From the NCBI GenBank assembly GCA_032717465.1, contig CM064669.1, positions 51,426,194-51,490,193 of the forward strand: a stretch of 64,000 nucleotides of DNA. Reading direction: 5' to 3'. A program made the position numbers and the translations under genes. Of this stretch, positions 41,480 through 52,400 are shown piece by piece; position 1 is the stretch's first letter; every line of letters starts with the position of its first letter. Under the pieces are notes generated by a model, which worked only from the letters and a program-made list of their open reading frames with translations, did not search any database and was not told the origin of the DNA. This DNA is from Coenobita brevimanus. Its lineage: Eukaryota > Arthropoda > Malacostraca > Decapoda > Coenobitidae.

Positions 41480-43625
41480 CAACCTGCTTGCATGCATCAG
41501 CCTTGTCACCTAATGATGGCTATCCATGCCACTCAGACTCTGGCAGCTCCCCTATTCAGTCTTTTATCAATGAGATCACACTCTCTGGCCTCATTCCATT
41601 CCTTTTTCAGTCTGCCTCTCACAACCCTACCCCCAGCATTCGCACTTCTCACTTTCTGCATCCAGTTGTCATCCTGTGTCCTCTCCACATGCTCAGACCA
41701 TCTCAGTCCACTCATCACAATTCCAATATACACCAGTCCCATCTTTCCTCTCAACTCTTCAGTCATAAACCTAGCCCCCCAGGCCTGTCATTCAGTGATG
41801 CACTGCACATCCACCTAATCATTGTCATATCTGTACACATGGGCCTACGAATGTCCTCCTTTACTGCCCAAGTTTTGCTACTATACAGGATTACACTCCC
41901 TAACATGTGCTGCATACAAAGATCCCGTAGCACAGAGGGAGAGCCCTCTCATTGTCAGGAGAGACAACAGCTCCCTGAACTTCTTCCAACCACTCCTCAC
42001 TCTAGGCACAGAACTAGCTCTAGCCCCACCTCCAGCACGTAACATGTCTCCCATGTAACAAAATTCTTCCATACACTCAAGAGGCTCACCAGCAAGATCT
42101 GTCCTTTCACACCTGATACTCTCTACATCCTCTCTCCAACACAGCACACACATGAAATTGGCATTATCCCTCAGCCTGTCTCTAATGCCACTGCATCTAC
42201 TATGCACCCATGTACCACAAACACTGCACAAGATCAAATTACTTCCCATCCCCTTCTGGCAAACTGCACATTGCCACTGTCCCACTTTTTTGACGGTACC
42301 ACCACCACCCCTAGATAGTACCTACACCAACCCTAGACACCATCAGCTTTGTTTTAGCTGCGTTAGCCCCCAAGCCCTTGTGCCCCATATCACATCTCTG
42401 CTTCCTAAATCTTTCCTTTGCCTCCCTTTCATTCTCTGCAATCAACATCAAATCATCAGCATACAAAATTTCCCACTGGAGTCCATTATTTTCTGAAGGT
42501 GCATGAGAGGGCTTCAAAGTACCATGGTAAACAACTAGGGGTTCAGGAGTGACTGGTGATGCACACCAATATTCACAGAAAACTCATCACAGAAATCTCC
42601 ATTCACTCTCACCTGGGTGCGAGCACCCACATACATAATAGTAACTACTCTAACCAGCGACTCCTTAATCTCACGCTTTCTCATTGCCCAATTCACTACC
42701 TCCCTAGGGACTCCATCAAAGGCCTTCTCCAAGTCAACAGATACAAAGTACAGATCCCTTGTCTTTCCTATATATTTTTTCTGAAGCTGTCGAACAATGA
42801 ATAGGGCATCAGTGGTCCCATTGCCTGACATAAACCCAAGCTGCATGTCATCATATTTCACATTTTCTTTATTCATACCTTCTAGAACTCTGTCCGTTAC
42901 CTTTATTATCTGGTCCAAAAGTTTTAAGCATCTATAATTTCCATTTTCCAGGGTGTCACCCTTCCCCTTGTACACATTTACAGTCACACCCTTCAGCCAA
43001 TCATCTGGAACAACACACTCATATGTAATCACATTTATCAGATCAGTAATGCACCCCACTCCTATATCTCCTGAGGCCTTTAGCAGTCAACCCAGACACA
43101 CCTGCTGCCTTCCCCACCTGCATCCTGCCTATTGTCCTGCTCACAGTAGCAGCATCAGTCAAAAGTCAAGGGCCAAATGCTGGATCTGCTAACTCCAAAC
43201 ATTCCCGGTTCCAATCAAACTCCTCATTCAGCAGCTTGTTATAATGCTGTCTCAAGGTGTCTTTAATATCCTCATTGTTCACCACTACCTTTCCTTCATC
43301 ATTCTTCACACACTGCTCACCTCTGATATCCCTGTTTTCCCTCTTCGTCAGATTTGCCACCTTAAATAGCATATTCTTCCTTTCTGCACTACTTAGGGTA
43401 TCCAGTAAAAGTTTCCAAGACCCAGAGTTTTTCCTTTATTCCTTTTCTGTAGCCCTACAGTTTGCAGCCAAGTATTCCTCCTTGTCACCATCCCTTTTCT
43501 ATTACTGGAAAAGCTTTCTTTTCTTAATTGCAACTTCTACACACTTATTCCACCACCATGTTACTTTATGTCTTGAGGGGGTGGGGGCCTTGTTCATCTA
43601 CACATTGAATCAGTTACTCTCAGGA
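41480..43625 (-). pseudogene. LINE-B copy 1: linker, RT, PHD-like finger, C-terminus
   Basis: Reading from 43625 down: WWWxE-like linker, MLFKVANLTKRENRDIRGEQ, VPDDWLKGVTVNVYKGKGDT, VDLEKAFDGVPREVVNWAMR, then [20 protein letters not shown] (intact YADD). After it comes MGQWQCAVCQKGMGSNLILC, SVCGTWVHSRCSGIRDRLRD, NANFMCVLC, a C4HC3 pattern like a PHD finger. The C-terminal part, GLSLCATGSLYAAHVRE, extends to about 41500. Short frames broken by stops show it is inactive. It is the most complete LINE-B copy here. Confidence 0.85.
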
Positions 43626-44740
43626 AATTGTTATTGAGAGATCTGTACTGTTCATATTCACCAAATCAGTAACTAACCTCACCCCTACATTTGAGGTCTT
43701 CAGCATTTCAGTAGTCAACCCAGACACACATGCTACCTTCCCCAGCTGCATCCTACCTATTGCCCTGCTCACAGTACCAGCGTCAATCACAGGCCAAGGG
43801 CCAAACACGATCCAGTGACTCCAAACCTGCCCTGTTCCAGTCAAACGCCTCATTCAGCAACCATTTATAATTCTCTCTCCAGGTATTTTTATTATCCACA
43901 CTATTCACCACTATCTTTCCTTCATCATCCTTCACACACAGCTCACCTATGATATCCATGTTTTCCCTCTTAATCAGATATGCCACCTTAAATACCATAT
44001 TCTTCCTCTTCACATTAATTTGGTTATCCAGTAAAATTCTTTTGGGCTCAGATATTGTCCTGTATACCTCTTTTCTAACCCTATGCTTGGCAGATAAGTA
44101 TTCCTCTTTGTTACCACCTCTTTTCCATTCCCAGAAAAGCCTTCTTTTCTCCTTAACTGCAGCTTCTACACCCTCATCCCACCACCATGTTACTTTATGT
44201 CTGGAGGGGGGGGTTGTCCATCTACACACTGAATCAGTATCTCTCAGGAGATTGTTCTTGTGAACTCTGCACTGTTCACTAACACTTCTGTCACCAGCTC
44301 CCTGGTCATCCACCATTCTACTCATCGTGCTATAGAAGGCATCCGTTACTGCTTGTTTTGTCAGCTTCCATATTTTCCTCCTAGATGCACAGATCCTCTT
44401 CTTCACCACTTGCTCCTTAAGCACCATGTCACATATCAGTAATTTGTGTTGCTGTGCACTTATTTCACCCCCTATAACTTGAACATCCCTCACCAGCACT
44501 CCTGACCAGGAAATTGCCTATCCGACAACTATTTCCCCCAGACTGATATGTAATCAACCTATTCTCTCTTCCTAAAATGCGTGTTGCACACAATCATGTC
44601 CATTGCCTCCCCAAACTCAAGTATCCCTCCCTCTTCTACATTCTTCGTACCATGTGCACATTCCTCATTTACTCCTTCATATCCCTGAGCTGCTTCACCC
44701 ACAAGACCATTTCATCATTTCATTTAACTGGTTTTGGCAC
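43625..44740 (-). pseudogene. LINE-B copy 2: endonuclease end and linker
   Basis: The 238-codon minus frame starts MLVRDVQVIGGEISAQQHKL, then RRKIWKLTKQAVTDAFYSTM, HKVTWWWDEGVEAAVKEKRR, LFWEWKRGGNKEEYLSAKHR and NMVFKVAYLIKRENMDIIGE. This is the region between the endonuclease and RT. From 44500 to 44740 the complement has the end of the endonuclease in broken frames. It overlaps copy 1 in content for about 600 bases, so the two are separate insertions or a duplication. Confidence 0.82.
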
Positions 44741-45150
44741 TTGATTTAGCTTCCAGTCCATAGAAAACCGGCTGTACCATGACCAACCCCAATATGGGGA
44801 TTCATTAAGAAGAAGCATGACATCACATTTATGTTATGTTGAATTATAGTTAGTTGATGGATGGTTACCATCTGCTCTGGGAGGCACCACTTAGGTAAGT
44901 GTGGCCACAGGCTTGGAAACACCTCACAATTATCTCTCTAAAATAGGAAACTCAGCAAGAAGTACGAAGAGTCAGAGTCCAAACTGAGACTTGAATATTG
45001 TTATCATTTTTCCCAACAATTTCCAACAACTGTTGGGAAGTTAATAGCTGGCTTTAGCATTTGGTTTACTCCCAGCCCATAGAACACACCACCTGTACAG
45101 ATGCAGACATAAATATCTTCCTCATTATGTCCAATGAATAATGAAACCTA
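44740..45150. repeat. Dispersed repeat family, two copies
   Basis: TTTGGCACTTGATTTAGCTT and CCAGTCCATAGAAAACC at about 44730-44770. A second diverged copy at 45020-45130 (CCAACAACTGTTGGGAAGTT, TTTGGTTTACTCCCAGCCCA). A third occurs at 51230-51360. Family unknown. Confidence 0.55.
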
Positions 45151-45590
45151 GCAGAGAAAAATGAAACCTGGCAGATGATTTTGGACTCATTGCCCTACTT
45201 ACTTGGGATAAGTTGGTATGCTGAAGTAGATACTGACTTTAATTAATCATGAGGCACCATTATTGTTGAGTTTATATTAGCAATATTTACATTACAGATG
45301 TATTAGTGATTCATCACTGTCCACGACTGTAAGGTGCATATCGTGGAGAGGCTGTCAGGGAGAAACGAGACCGCTTAGGCAGTGAGTGGTGCCATGATAG
45401 TGTTGTACAGTAATGGTGGGTAAACATATAAAAAGGTTCTAAACATTCTATACATTTCTGCCCTTTTTTGGAGTTCTATCTGCATATATTATTATATTGG
45501 AATTAAATGATAGCAGTGTGTGAAAGATTTTGATACATAAAGCAGGTATAAATACAAGTGCATGATCCAAATATGGGTAATGTTACCATG
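45150..45590. other. Unassigned intergenic
   Basis: AT-rich sequence with no repeat family or exon recognised. Confidence 0.4.
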
Positions 45591-45591
45591 G

Positions 45592-45730
45592 AGAGAGAGA
45601 GAGAGACAGACAGACAGATAGGTAGACATACAGACACAGAGAGAGAGAGACTGTAGGGTCTGAGTGAAGTGGAGAAGGGAGGGGGAAGGGGGAAACTGAG
45701 GATGAGATGGTGGGATGAGGAGTAGTGGCG
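45592..45730 (+). mobile_element. GA/GACA repeat and probable LINE-A coding-end fragment
   Basis: GAGAGAGA and GACAGACA simple repeats, then GTGAAGTGGAGAAGGGAGGG and GAGGATGAGATGGTGGGATG, like the Arg/Gly-rich C-terminus of LINE-A. Confidence 0.4.
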
Positions 45731-45894
45731 TAGTCAGAGGGGTAGCCAGGGTCTTTCGGCACCCCATTGCCACCCCATTTTAAAAACTCTATCTATGCCA
45801 CTGATAGAAACAAATTTTACTTCAATATCAGCTCAGCATTTGATAGGGACAAGTAGCAGTTTTCTGTCATGTGAGAAGATTGACTTGAATTTGG

Positions 45895-46050
45895 CAATGC
45901 TGGAAAAGGATACCTTCATGTGGTCCTTCAGTAACCTCCATATCCCTATAAGAGGATGGTGGACTGCTGGAGGAGGACAACTTAGCCTGCAGTACACTGT
46001 TTTCACATTCAGTTGAACCTGACATTTAAATTACTACTACTACTACTACT
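45895..46050 (+). mobile_element. SINE-like element with (TAC)n tail
   Basis: CTTCATGTGGTCCTTCAGTA, AGAGGATGGTGGACTGC, GCAGTACACTGTTTTCACAT and (TAC)n at 46030-46050. Confidence 0.65.
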
Positions 46051-46054
46051 TGGT

Positions 46055-47150
46055 AGGTGGGGGTGTCCATCATCCACTCACCTGGTATAGTGCTACCGTA
46101 GTGACTCTTCATTGAGTGACAAGCCAAATAATTTCCTGTAAGACAGGAAATCATTTAATACACTGGATGGTAACCTTATAACAAACCAACATGTGTTCCT
46201 AATGTGTCAACAAGTTGGTTGGTGGAGGGTTAGAGCTCCTCCCTGGTGAACAACTAACTAAAAAGACAAACAAAATGCCTCGGAACAGGACTGACCAACA
46301 GGTGACGACGACCAAGGACCATACAAAGGACATGGTGCATTTTTCAACGTGGAATATGAGAGGTGTGAATGATGAGATGAAAGAGAGAGAGACTGTCCAG
46401 GTGCTTGAGGATGCATTCTGTGTATTGACTGAGACTAACTGGAGTGGTGAAAGTATGAGAGATTGGGAGTATGGATTGGATATATGTGCAGCAGTAGGTG
46501 AGAATGAGAGGTCAAAAGAGGGGGTATGTATTGTTGTGTGCAAGAGATGAATGGAGAATATAAGAGAGTATGGATTAATTGGTTTAAGGACTGTGTGAAT
46601 AAGACTGAAAACAGGAATACTGGCATGGGTGATTGTGTGTGAATGTGCGTCAACAGAATACTGTGCAAGCAGAGTGAATGAAGAGTTCTGGGCAAATGTG
46701 GAAGCATGCATGGCAAACTTTGAAAGAAGTGAGAGTGTTTTTGATTGGAGATATGAATGGGAAAGTAGGGAGTGTGAAGGTGGAAGGTGGATGGAGTGTT
46801 TGGTGAGTGGGGTGTGGCTGCAGAAGTGGATGGGAATGGTAGTGCTTTAGTAGCCATTTGTGTGAAGCGCGGTGGTGTGGATGTAGATGTAATAGAAAGC
46901 GTTAGGAGAGATATGTTTGTTGAGGTGGTTTGGCCATGTGGAGATGCCGGAGAACGAGAGACTATCGAGGAGAGTATGAGTGAGGTGGAGGGGGAGACTG
47001 AGGATGAGATGAAGGGATGGAGTGGAGAGCTATATGAGAGTGGGGAATGTGACGTCAGTGAAATGGAAAGGGATAAAGTGACATGAAGGCGATTTGTTTG
47101 TGGCCATCCCTTTTTGGATTGAGACATCTGGCTGTAGATAGATAGACTAC
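46055..47150 (+). pseudogene. LINE-A copy with leader, internally deleted
   Basis: Leader at 46055-46270 (TCCATCATCCACTCACCTGG, hairpin, TGGATGGTAACCTTATAAC, GGTTGGTGGAGGGTTAG). An ATG at 46275 opens MPRNRTDQQVTTTKDHTKDM, VHFSTWNMRGVNDEMKERET, the start of an APE-type endonuclease (TWNMRG). The frame breaks at 46550, continues degraded to about 46850, then jumps to the C-terminal end (CVKRGGVDVDVIESVRRDMF, matching CGVDVDVIGSVMRN of the 22787 copy) and the 3' module with GATAGATAGA. It shows that the leader belongs to a LINE 5' end. Confidence 0.78.
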
Positions 47151-47290
47151 TGCAGTACTACTGCTACAAGTACTGATGCTACTACTGCTGCTGCAGTACT
47201 ACTACTACTACTACTACTACTACTGTTGCTATCACTACTATAGTACTGTTACTTCTATTACCACCACTACTACTACTACTCGCTTTTAGT
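47150..47290. repeat. (TAC)n triplet array
   Basis: Interrupted TAC/ACT triplets through 47280. Confidence 0.9.
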
Positions 47291-47299
47291 AAGAAAAAA

Positions 47300-48080
47300 A
47301 AGAGAAACTATCGCCTTGCATCCTTTCCCCAACACTTGCGTGATTAGCACCATTTTATAGAAATAATCTCGCCAAAGCTCAGCATTCAAGCAAGTAAAAT
47401 TGAAAAGAATATTACTCCCGGAAGAAAAATTGATGGTGAGACAACTCTCGGGCCGGACTCAATAACGAAGAAGGATAAGAGAGAAGTGATCCTCGCCAAA
47501 ATCGGTTCTTAGATGAGCTCACGGAGCTTCCTTTTTTAAATACAGGAATGTCAAGTACAGGGTATGTACAAAATTAAGAGAACTAGTTTCAAATGGCCGC
47601 TTTCTTACTGTACGGTATCGTTCTGAGTTTAGTTTTAGCCTGGTGCATTGTAGAGTGTTTCGCCACCAGATAAAAAGCTAGCGACAGTGCTTTGTAGGTG
47701 CTTCTCCTGCTTGCAACATTGCCAGTTACATCAACCAGTCGTGTGCAAGAGGCTGCCGGAACCTCCTTTGACTGATGAAAGCCAAAACAAGTTTAGTAAA
47801 TAGTTTACTATGTGGAGAACCTCAGGAGCTCCACACTGATGTTGATAAGTTTATGACAAGGATTTAGGGTATAACTTTAGAAGTAACCAACTTTACCAAT
47901 TTTCATTATATTACGTCCCCGAACTATTCTAAGACTTACCTTTTAAGCCTAGTTTGAGTTGGGGGAGCAAATTTTGTAGGGGTAGTCATGTAGTGGCTTA
48001 GGTTAGGCTATTGCTCAGTAGCGGATGAATGTCGTGCCATATTGGCTGGTGCAGACGTGTGCACTCGGTCTATGTCAGGC
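47300..48080. other. Intergenic, no gene seen
   Basis: Mostly non-repetitive. A short dispersed repeat (CAAAGCTCAGCATTCAAGCA) lies at 47373. A promoter for PDPR may lie between here and 49210 but no element can be assigned. Confidence 0.35.
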
Positions 48081-48081
48081 C

Positions 48082-48105
48082 TTAGGTTAGGTTAGGTTAG
48101 GTTAG
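48082..48105 (+). repeat. Interstitial (TTAGG)n
   Basis: Four full TTAGG units plus TTAG, with TTAGGTTAGGC also at 48000-48010. TTAGG is the ancestral arthropod telomere repeat. Confidence 0.85.
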
Positions 48106-48108
48106 TTT

Positions 48109-48254
48109 AATGCAAAATAGTGTGTTTTTAATTAATTTTGATCTTGATTTTGGGGGATAAGCCCTCTTTTGGAAATCATACTCAAAATTCCAAAAGGGTG
48201 ATTTTCCCCCAAAAGTGAAGGTCAAGACTAATTAAAACACAGTATTTTGCATTG
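48109..48254. mobile_element. Fold-back element (palindrome)
   Basis: Left AATGCAAAATAGTGTGTTTT and right (complement) AATGCAAAATACTGTGTTTT. The arms stay similar for about 65 bases (…TTTTGGGGG…, …CTTTTGGAA…) around a short spacer. Non-coding. Confidence 0.8.
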
Positions 48255-48259
48255 GAAAA

Positions 48260-49210
48260 CAAAAATAATAAGAAAAGAAAATGTTGGTTACTTCTAAAAA
48301 TTTACCGGATTTAGTTTCATCATTTGTAATTCATTTATCGCAATCAATTTATGCAGAAATATCAATGGCTTGGGCCAAAGAATGTTGGGTAATTATTTAC
48401 CAAACGGGCATAGTGATTTCACCTGTATTATAACAAACTCACGATCTCAAGGTAAGTAATTTTGGTACATAAGCAACACAGTTGGTTAACTGTTCCCCTG
48501 TGAATGCAAGAAGTGATTGGAAAAAAACAAGTATACATTTTCGGGGGTTCCAAGGATAATGAAGGAAGCAGACAGGCAGTGTTTACAAATGATCTCCAAC
48601 TGGCCATGTTCATTCCACTTTGGCCACGTTGTTTACCAACCATCGCTCCGACTGGATGCTGTAGTGTATTCTGTGTCAGAGCAATGGGAAACTTAATGAT
48701 TTAACCAAACTTGACCCAGTCCAACCAGACTTCACTTGTGTTTGACAGCCAGCTTTCAAGTTTAAAAATGCGTGTTTTGAAAGTTAAATATGGCTGGCTA
48801 CTGGCAGTCGTCAGCAGAATCTTTATGCATTCTGAATCCTCATTTATAACGTTCACAGGTAAATTTACAAAAATCCCCAGTAGCTGTGGTAATCCAGGAA
48901 AAATGATATAAGTACGGTACTGTAACCTGTGAAAGACTCGTCAGTAGAAAATATGGAACGGCCGCATCTGTTTGCTAAGTGATTAATGAATGTTGCTTTT
49001 ATGGTTAAGTTAGGTCTGTTCAGGTTTGGTGTATGTATAGAATTGATTGTTCTGTTAATAATAGCACATTTTCCAGCTTGATGTACTCAGTATCTATCTA
49101 TCTGTCTATCTATATATATATGTATGTATCTATCTCTTTGTCTACCTGTCAGTATTTAAGAAAGTAGAGTACCATGTATGTAAAATTAATATGCATAATT
49201 TTGTGTTACA
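48260..49210. other. Upstream of PDPR, no gene seen
   Basis: No coding exon supported. (TATC)n at 49090-49110. The first PDPR coding exon follows an acceptor (GTTACAG at 49205-49211), so a 5' UTR exon should lie in this stretch or further upstream. Confidence 0.4.
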
Positions 49211-49219
49211 GAATAAGTC

Positions 49220-49400
49220 ATGGCAGGTATCCTTGCTCGGCAGTGGTGGACAGGTGTTAGGGTGTGCCAGGTGGGTAGATGCCGTGGTGGTAGTGTTGAG
49301 GCATTTACCAGCCACAAATGTCATTGCCACATACCTGCATCATCTTCTGCTGATATTCTCAAAGCTGGTTGGTACCCTCACCAATATCGTGATGTGGAAG
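49220..49400 (+). CDS. PDPR: PDPR exon 1 (start, presequence)
   Basis: MAGILARQWWTGVRVCQVGR, CRGGSVEAFTSHKCHCHIPA, ending YRDVE in phase 1 at donor GAAG|GTTAGT. Rich in Arg, with no acidic residue in the first 25, as expected for mitochondrial import. Its link to exon 2 rests on matching phase and position, not on similarity. Confidence 0.7.
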
Positions 49401-52400
49401 GTTAGTCAATTTATTCTCATGTTTTATTTTCTCTCACTTCCTTTCTGTGAGAGTCAAGATTCCAGGGGCATGGGTAATGAGGGAATGAAAGTGTGGCTCA
49501 TTTAGTTGCATTGACTTCTGCTGATTCTCTTCATGCAGTTAATTTATTGTAATTCAGCCAAGGTCCCATCAGGTAATGCATTATTTTGGATACCATAATG
49601 CCTTTCTAACCCTCCACCCATCTACAGGGGGTATGGCCCCTGTAAATCCCTGTGCGGGTCTCCTTGTCATTATGCAAAACACATTAATTTGTTTTTGTTT
49701 TTTTCTTGAAGGGAACAGTTTGTGGGCCCCTGGCATTTGGTTCCTTCTTTTTTACATAAAAAAAAAAAAAAAAAAAAAAAAATCCACACCATGACCTCTA
49801 TCATACCTACCCTTCTTATCACCTTCCGCCACATTGATTGCTTGAAATCCTGATTCACTGTCTCTCACGACTTGCTCTTGCTATAAACCCATGATAGGTA
49901 GTTTACATAAGTATTAATCATTCATCATCATCATTCAGACCTCCTTTCCCACCCTAGGGCAGTGTGGGGAGTAGCAACGTCCAGACAGCCCAAGTTTGCC
50001 AAGTCCAGTGGGATAACTATAAATAATATCATTTAAAACCCATCATAGTTTGTTCCATGTCTCAAGGAGCAAGGAAATGACTGATCTTGCTGGAGAGTCT
50101 TGGGTGTATGTAGAGGAGTTTCGTTGTTTGGGGGACAAGTTATGTGCTGGAGGTGGGGCTGGAGCTGGCTTTGTGCATAGAATAAGTAGTTGGAGGAAGT
50201 TCAGGGTGATGTTGCTTCTCCTGACACTGAGAGGGCTCTCCCTCCATGCTAAGGGATCTCTGTATGCAGCATGTTTTAGGAGTGTAATGCTGTGTGGTAG
50301 TGAGACGTAGGCAATAAAGGAAGAGGATATTTATAGGCTCAGACATACAGAAATAACAGTTGTTAGATGGATTTGTAATGCGTCCTTGAATGCGAGGCCT
50401 GGGGAGGCTGGGTTTACAATTGAAGAGTTGAGAGGAAGGATTGGATTGGAATGTATCATTGTGATGATGATGAAGGGTAGACTGAGACGGTTTGGGCATG
50501 TGGAGAGGATGGAGGATGACAGTTGGATGCGGGAGATGAGAAATGTGAACGTTGGGGGTGGAGCTGCAAGAAAGCTGACCAGAGAAGACTTGGGAGAAGG
50601 TCTAAACAGTGTGACCTCGAGGATAAGTAATTGAATAAGGAGGCTGCAAGAGATTGAGCAGTGTGGAAAGCCACCATTAGGTGACCAAGGCTGATGCATG
50701 CAAACATGTCAGAGCTTGTATAAACGAAATGATACAGTATGAGTTACATTCTATCTGTCATTGGCAGTAATACAAAGGGCCCTCATTTCAATTTATTTGA
50801 TGATAATTATGATGAAACTAAGTCATGGTGATGCAGTGATAGCAATGATGATGATGATATACTATTTACAGCTAATTATTGTACCTTGCATAGTTATCAC
50901 AGTGTGAATATTAGCAGTGTTTACTGCACTGTTGCAGGGCCGCACTTGTCATCCACACTGGTACTGACTGAGACTCTCCCGAAGAAGGCCAAGGTGGTGG
51001 TGTGTGGAGGAGGGATGGTGGGCACCTCTCTGACATACCACCTGGCCAAACTGGGACTGGGCAGTAATGTGGTATTACTGGAGCAGGGCAGGTCAGTAGT
51101 AGTAGTAGTAGCTAGTCAGGGATTGGGCAGTGATTCGGCCACAAATAAACATGGTCAGATTCCAAGCTGAGACTCGCACATTGTTACAGTTCTTACACAT
51201 ACTGCATCTGCATTAGATTTCTTTTTTTCTCAACGGTGTCCAGCAACTGTTAGGAAGTTTTTAGCTGCTTTTGTCACTTGATTTAGCTTCCAGTCCATAA
51301 AAAGCATCACCTGTATCATGGCCAACCCTAAAATGGGGATTGCTGAAGAGGAAGCAGGGTGTGATTTTTATATATGTATGTAAGAACTTAATGTTAGGAA
51401 GTCCTCAGAGCCGTGTAAAATCTGTCTGTTCGTAACCAGATGCCATAGTCCCGCAAGGAGTTGCTGTTTGTTTTTGAGTTAGTTGTTTTACGGGGAGGGG
51501 CACTAACCCTCCGCCAGCCCACTTGTTGGCACGTAGGGAACACATATGGGTTTGTTATGTGGTTACCACCCAGCATTGTAAATGGTTTCCTAACATACAG
51601 GAAACATATGGTTTGTTACTCATTGTAAAGCCACCTGAAAAGGAAAGAAGTGTATAAAAAGTGACAGGAAAGATGGGAGAGATAGGAATAGAGGAGGCTC
51701 TTATCCTGTACCCTTCCGGTTTTATCGGGCCTCCACACCCCCTGAAAACCCGATTAATTTTCGAATTATTGTTTTTATTTTGCTCAAATATTCCCTTTTG
51801 GTGAGAAACTAATGAAAGTCACCAAGAAAGTTGCTCCTGTCACCCCTAAGTGCTCCTAAGGTGGGTCCCCTTTCACCTCAGCCAGGTGTTCTGTGGTCGG
51901 GCCGGTGCGGCTGCTCCTTTTCTACAGTGGGAAGGAGGACGGCAACTAATCAGAGCCAACCTAAATACATATATTTACATTTATTTGCTACATAAGTACA
52001 TCTACAGCAACAATATTGTGGTATATATATAAAAAATGGGTGAAAATAATATAGGTTCATAATGGTACCACCTATAAATTGCCAATTTCTGGCACACTTG
52101 AGTAGCTGATACTGTTGTTTCCACTAACATACGCTAGAGGAAGGTCTCACACGTCTGTCTGCCTTGAATCACCCATGAAATTTGAAAAACGTGCACGCAG
52201 TGTACCTTGCAATTGCGAATCGTACGGCTTACGATGTTGGGTCTACGGCAGCTATTGAGCACTTTTGTACAACGTACGATGTCGGGAGAGTACAGGTTAA
52301 AATACAGCCATTTATTTCCAGACTTGGTGGTGGTTCATCATGGAGGGGTTCTGGGTTCTTGGGGGGAGTGAAGCTGAACAAAACCGAGATGGACATTCTT

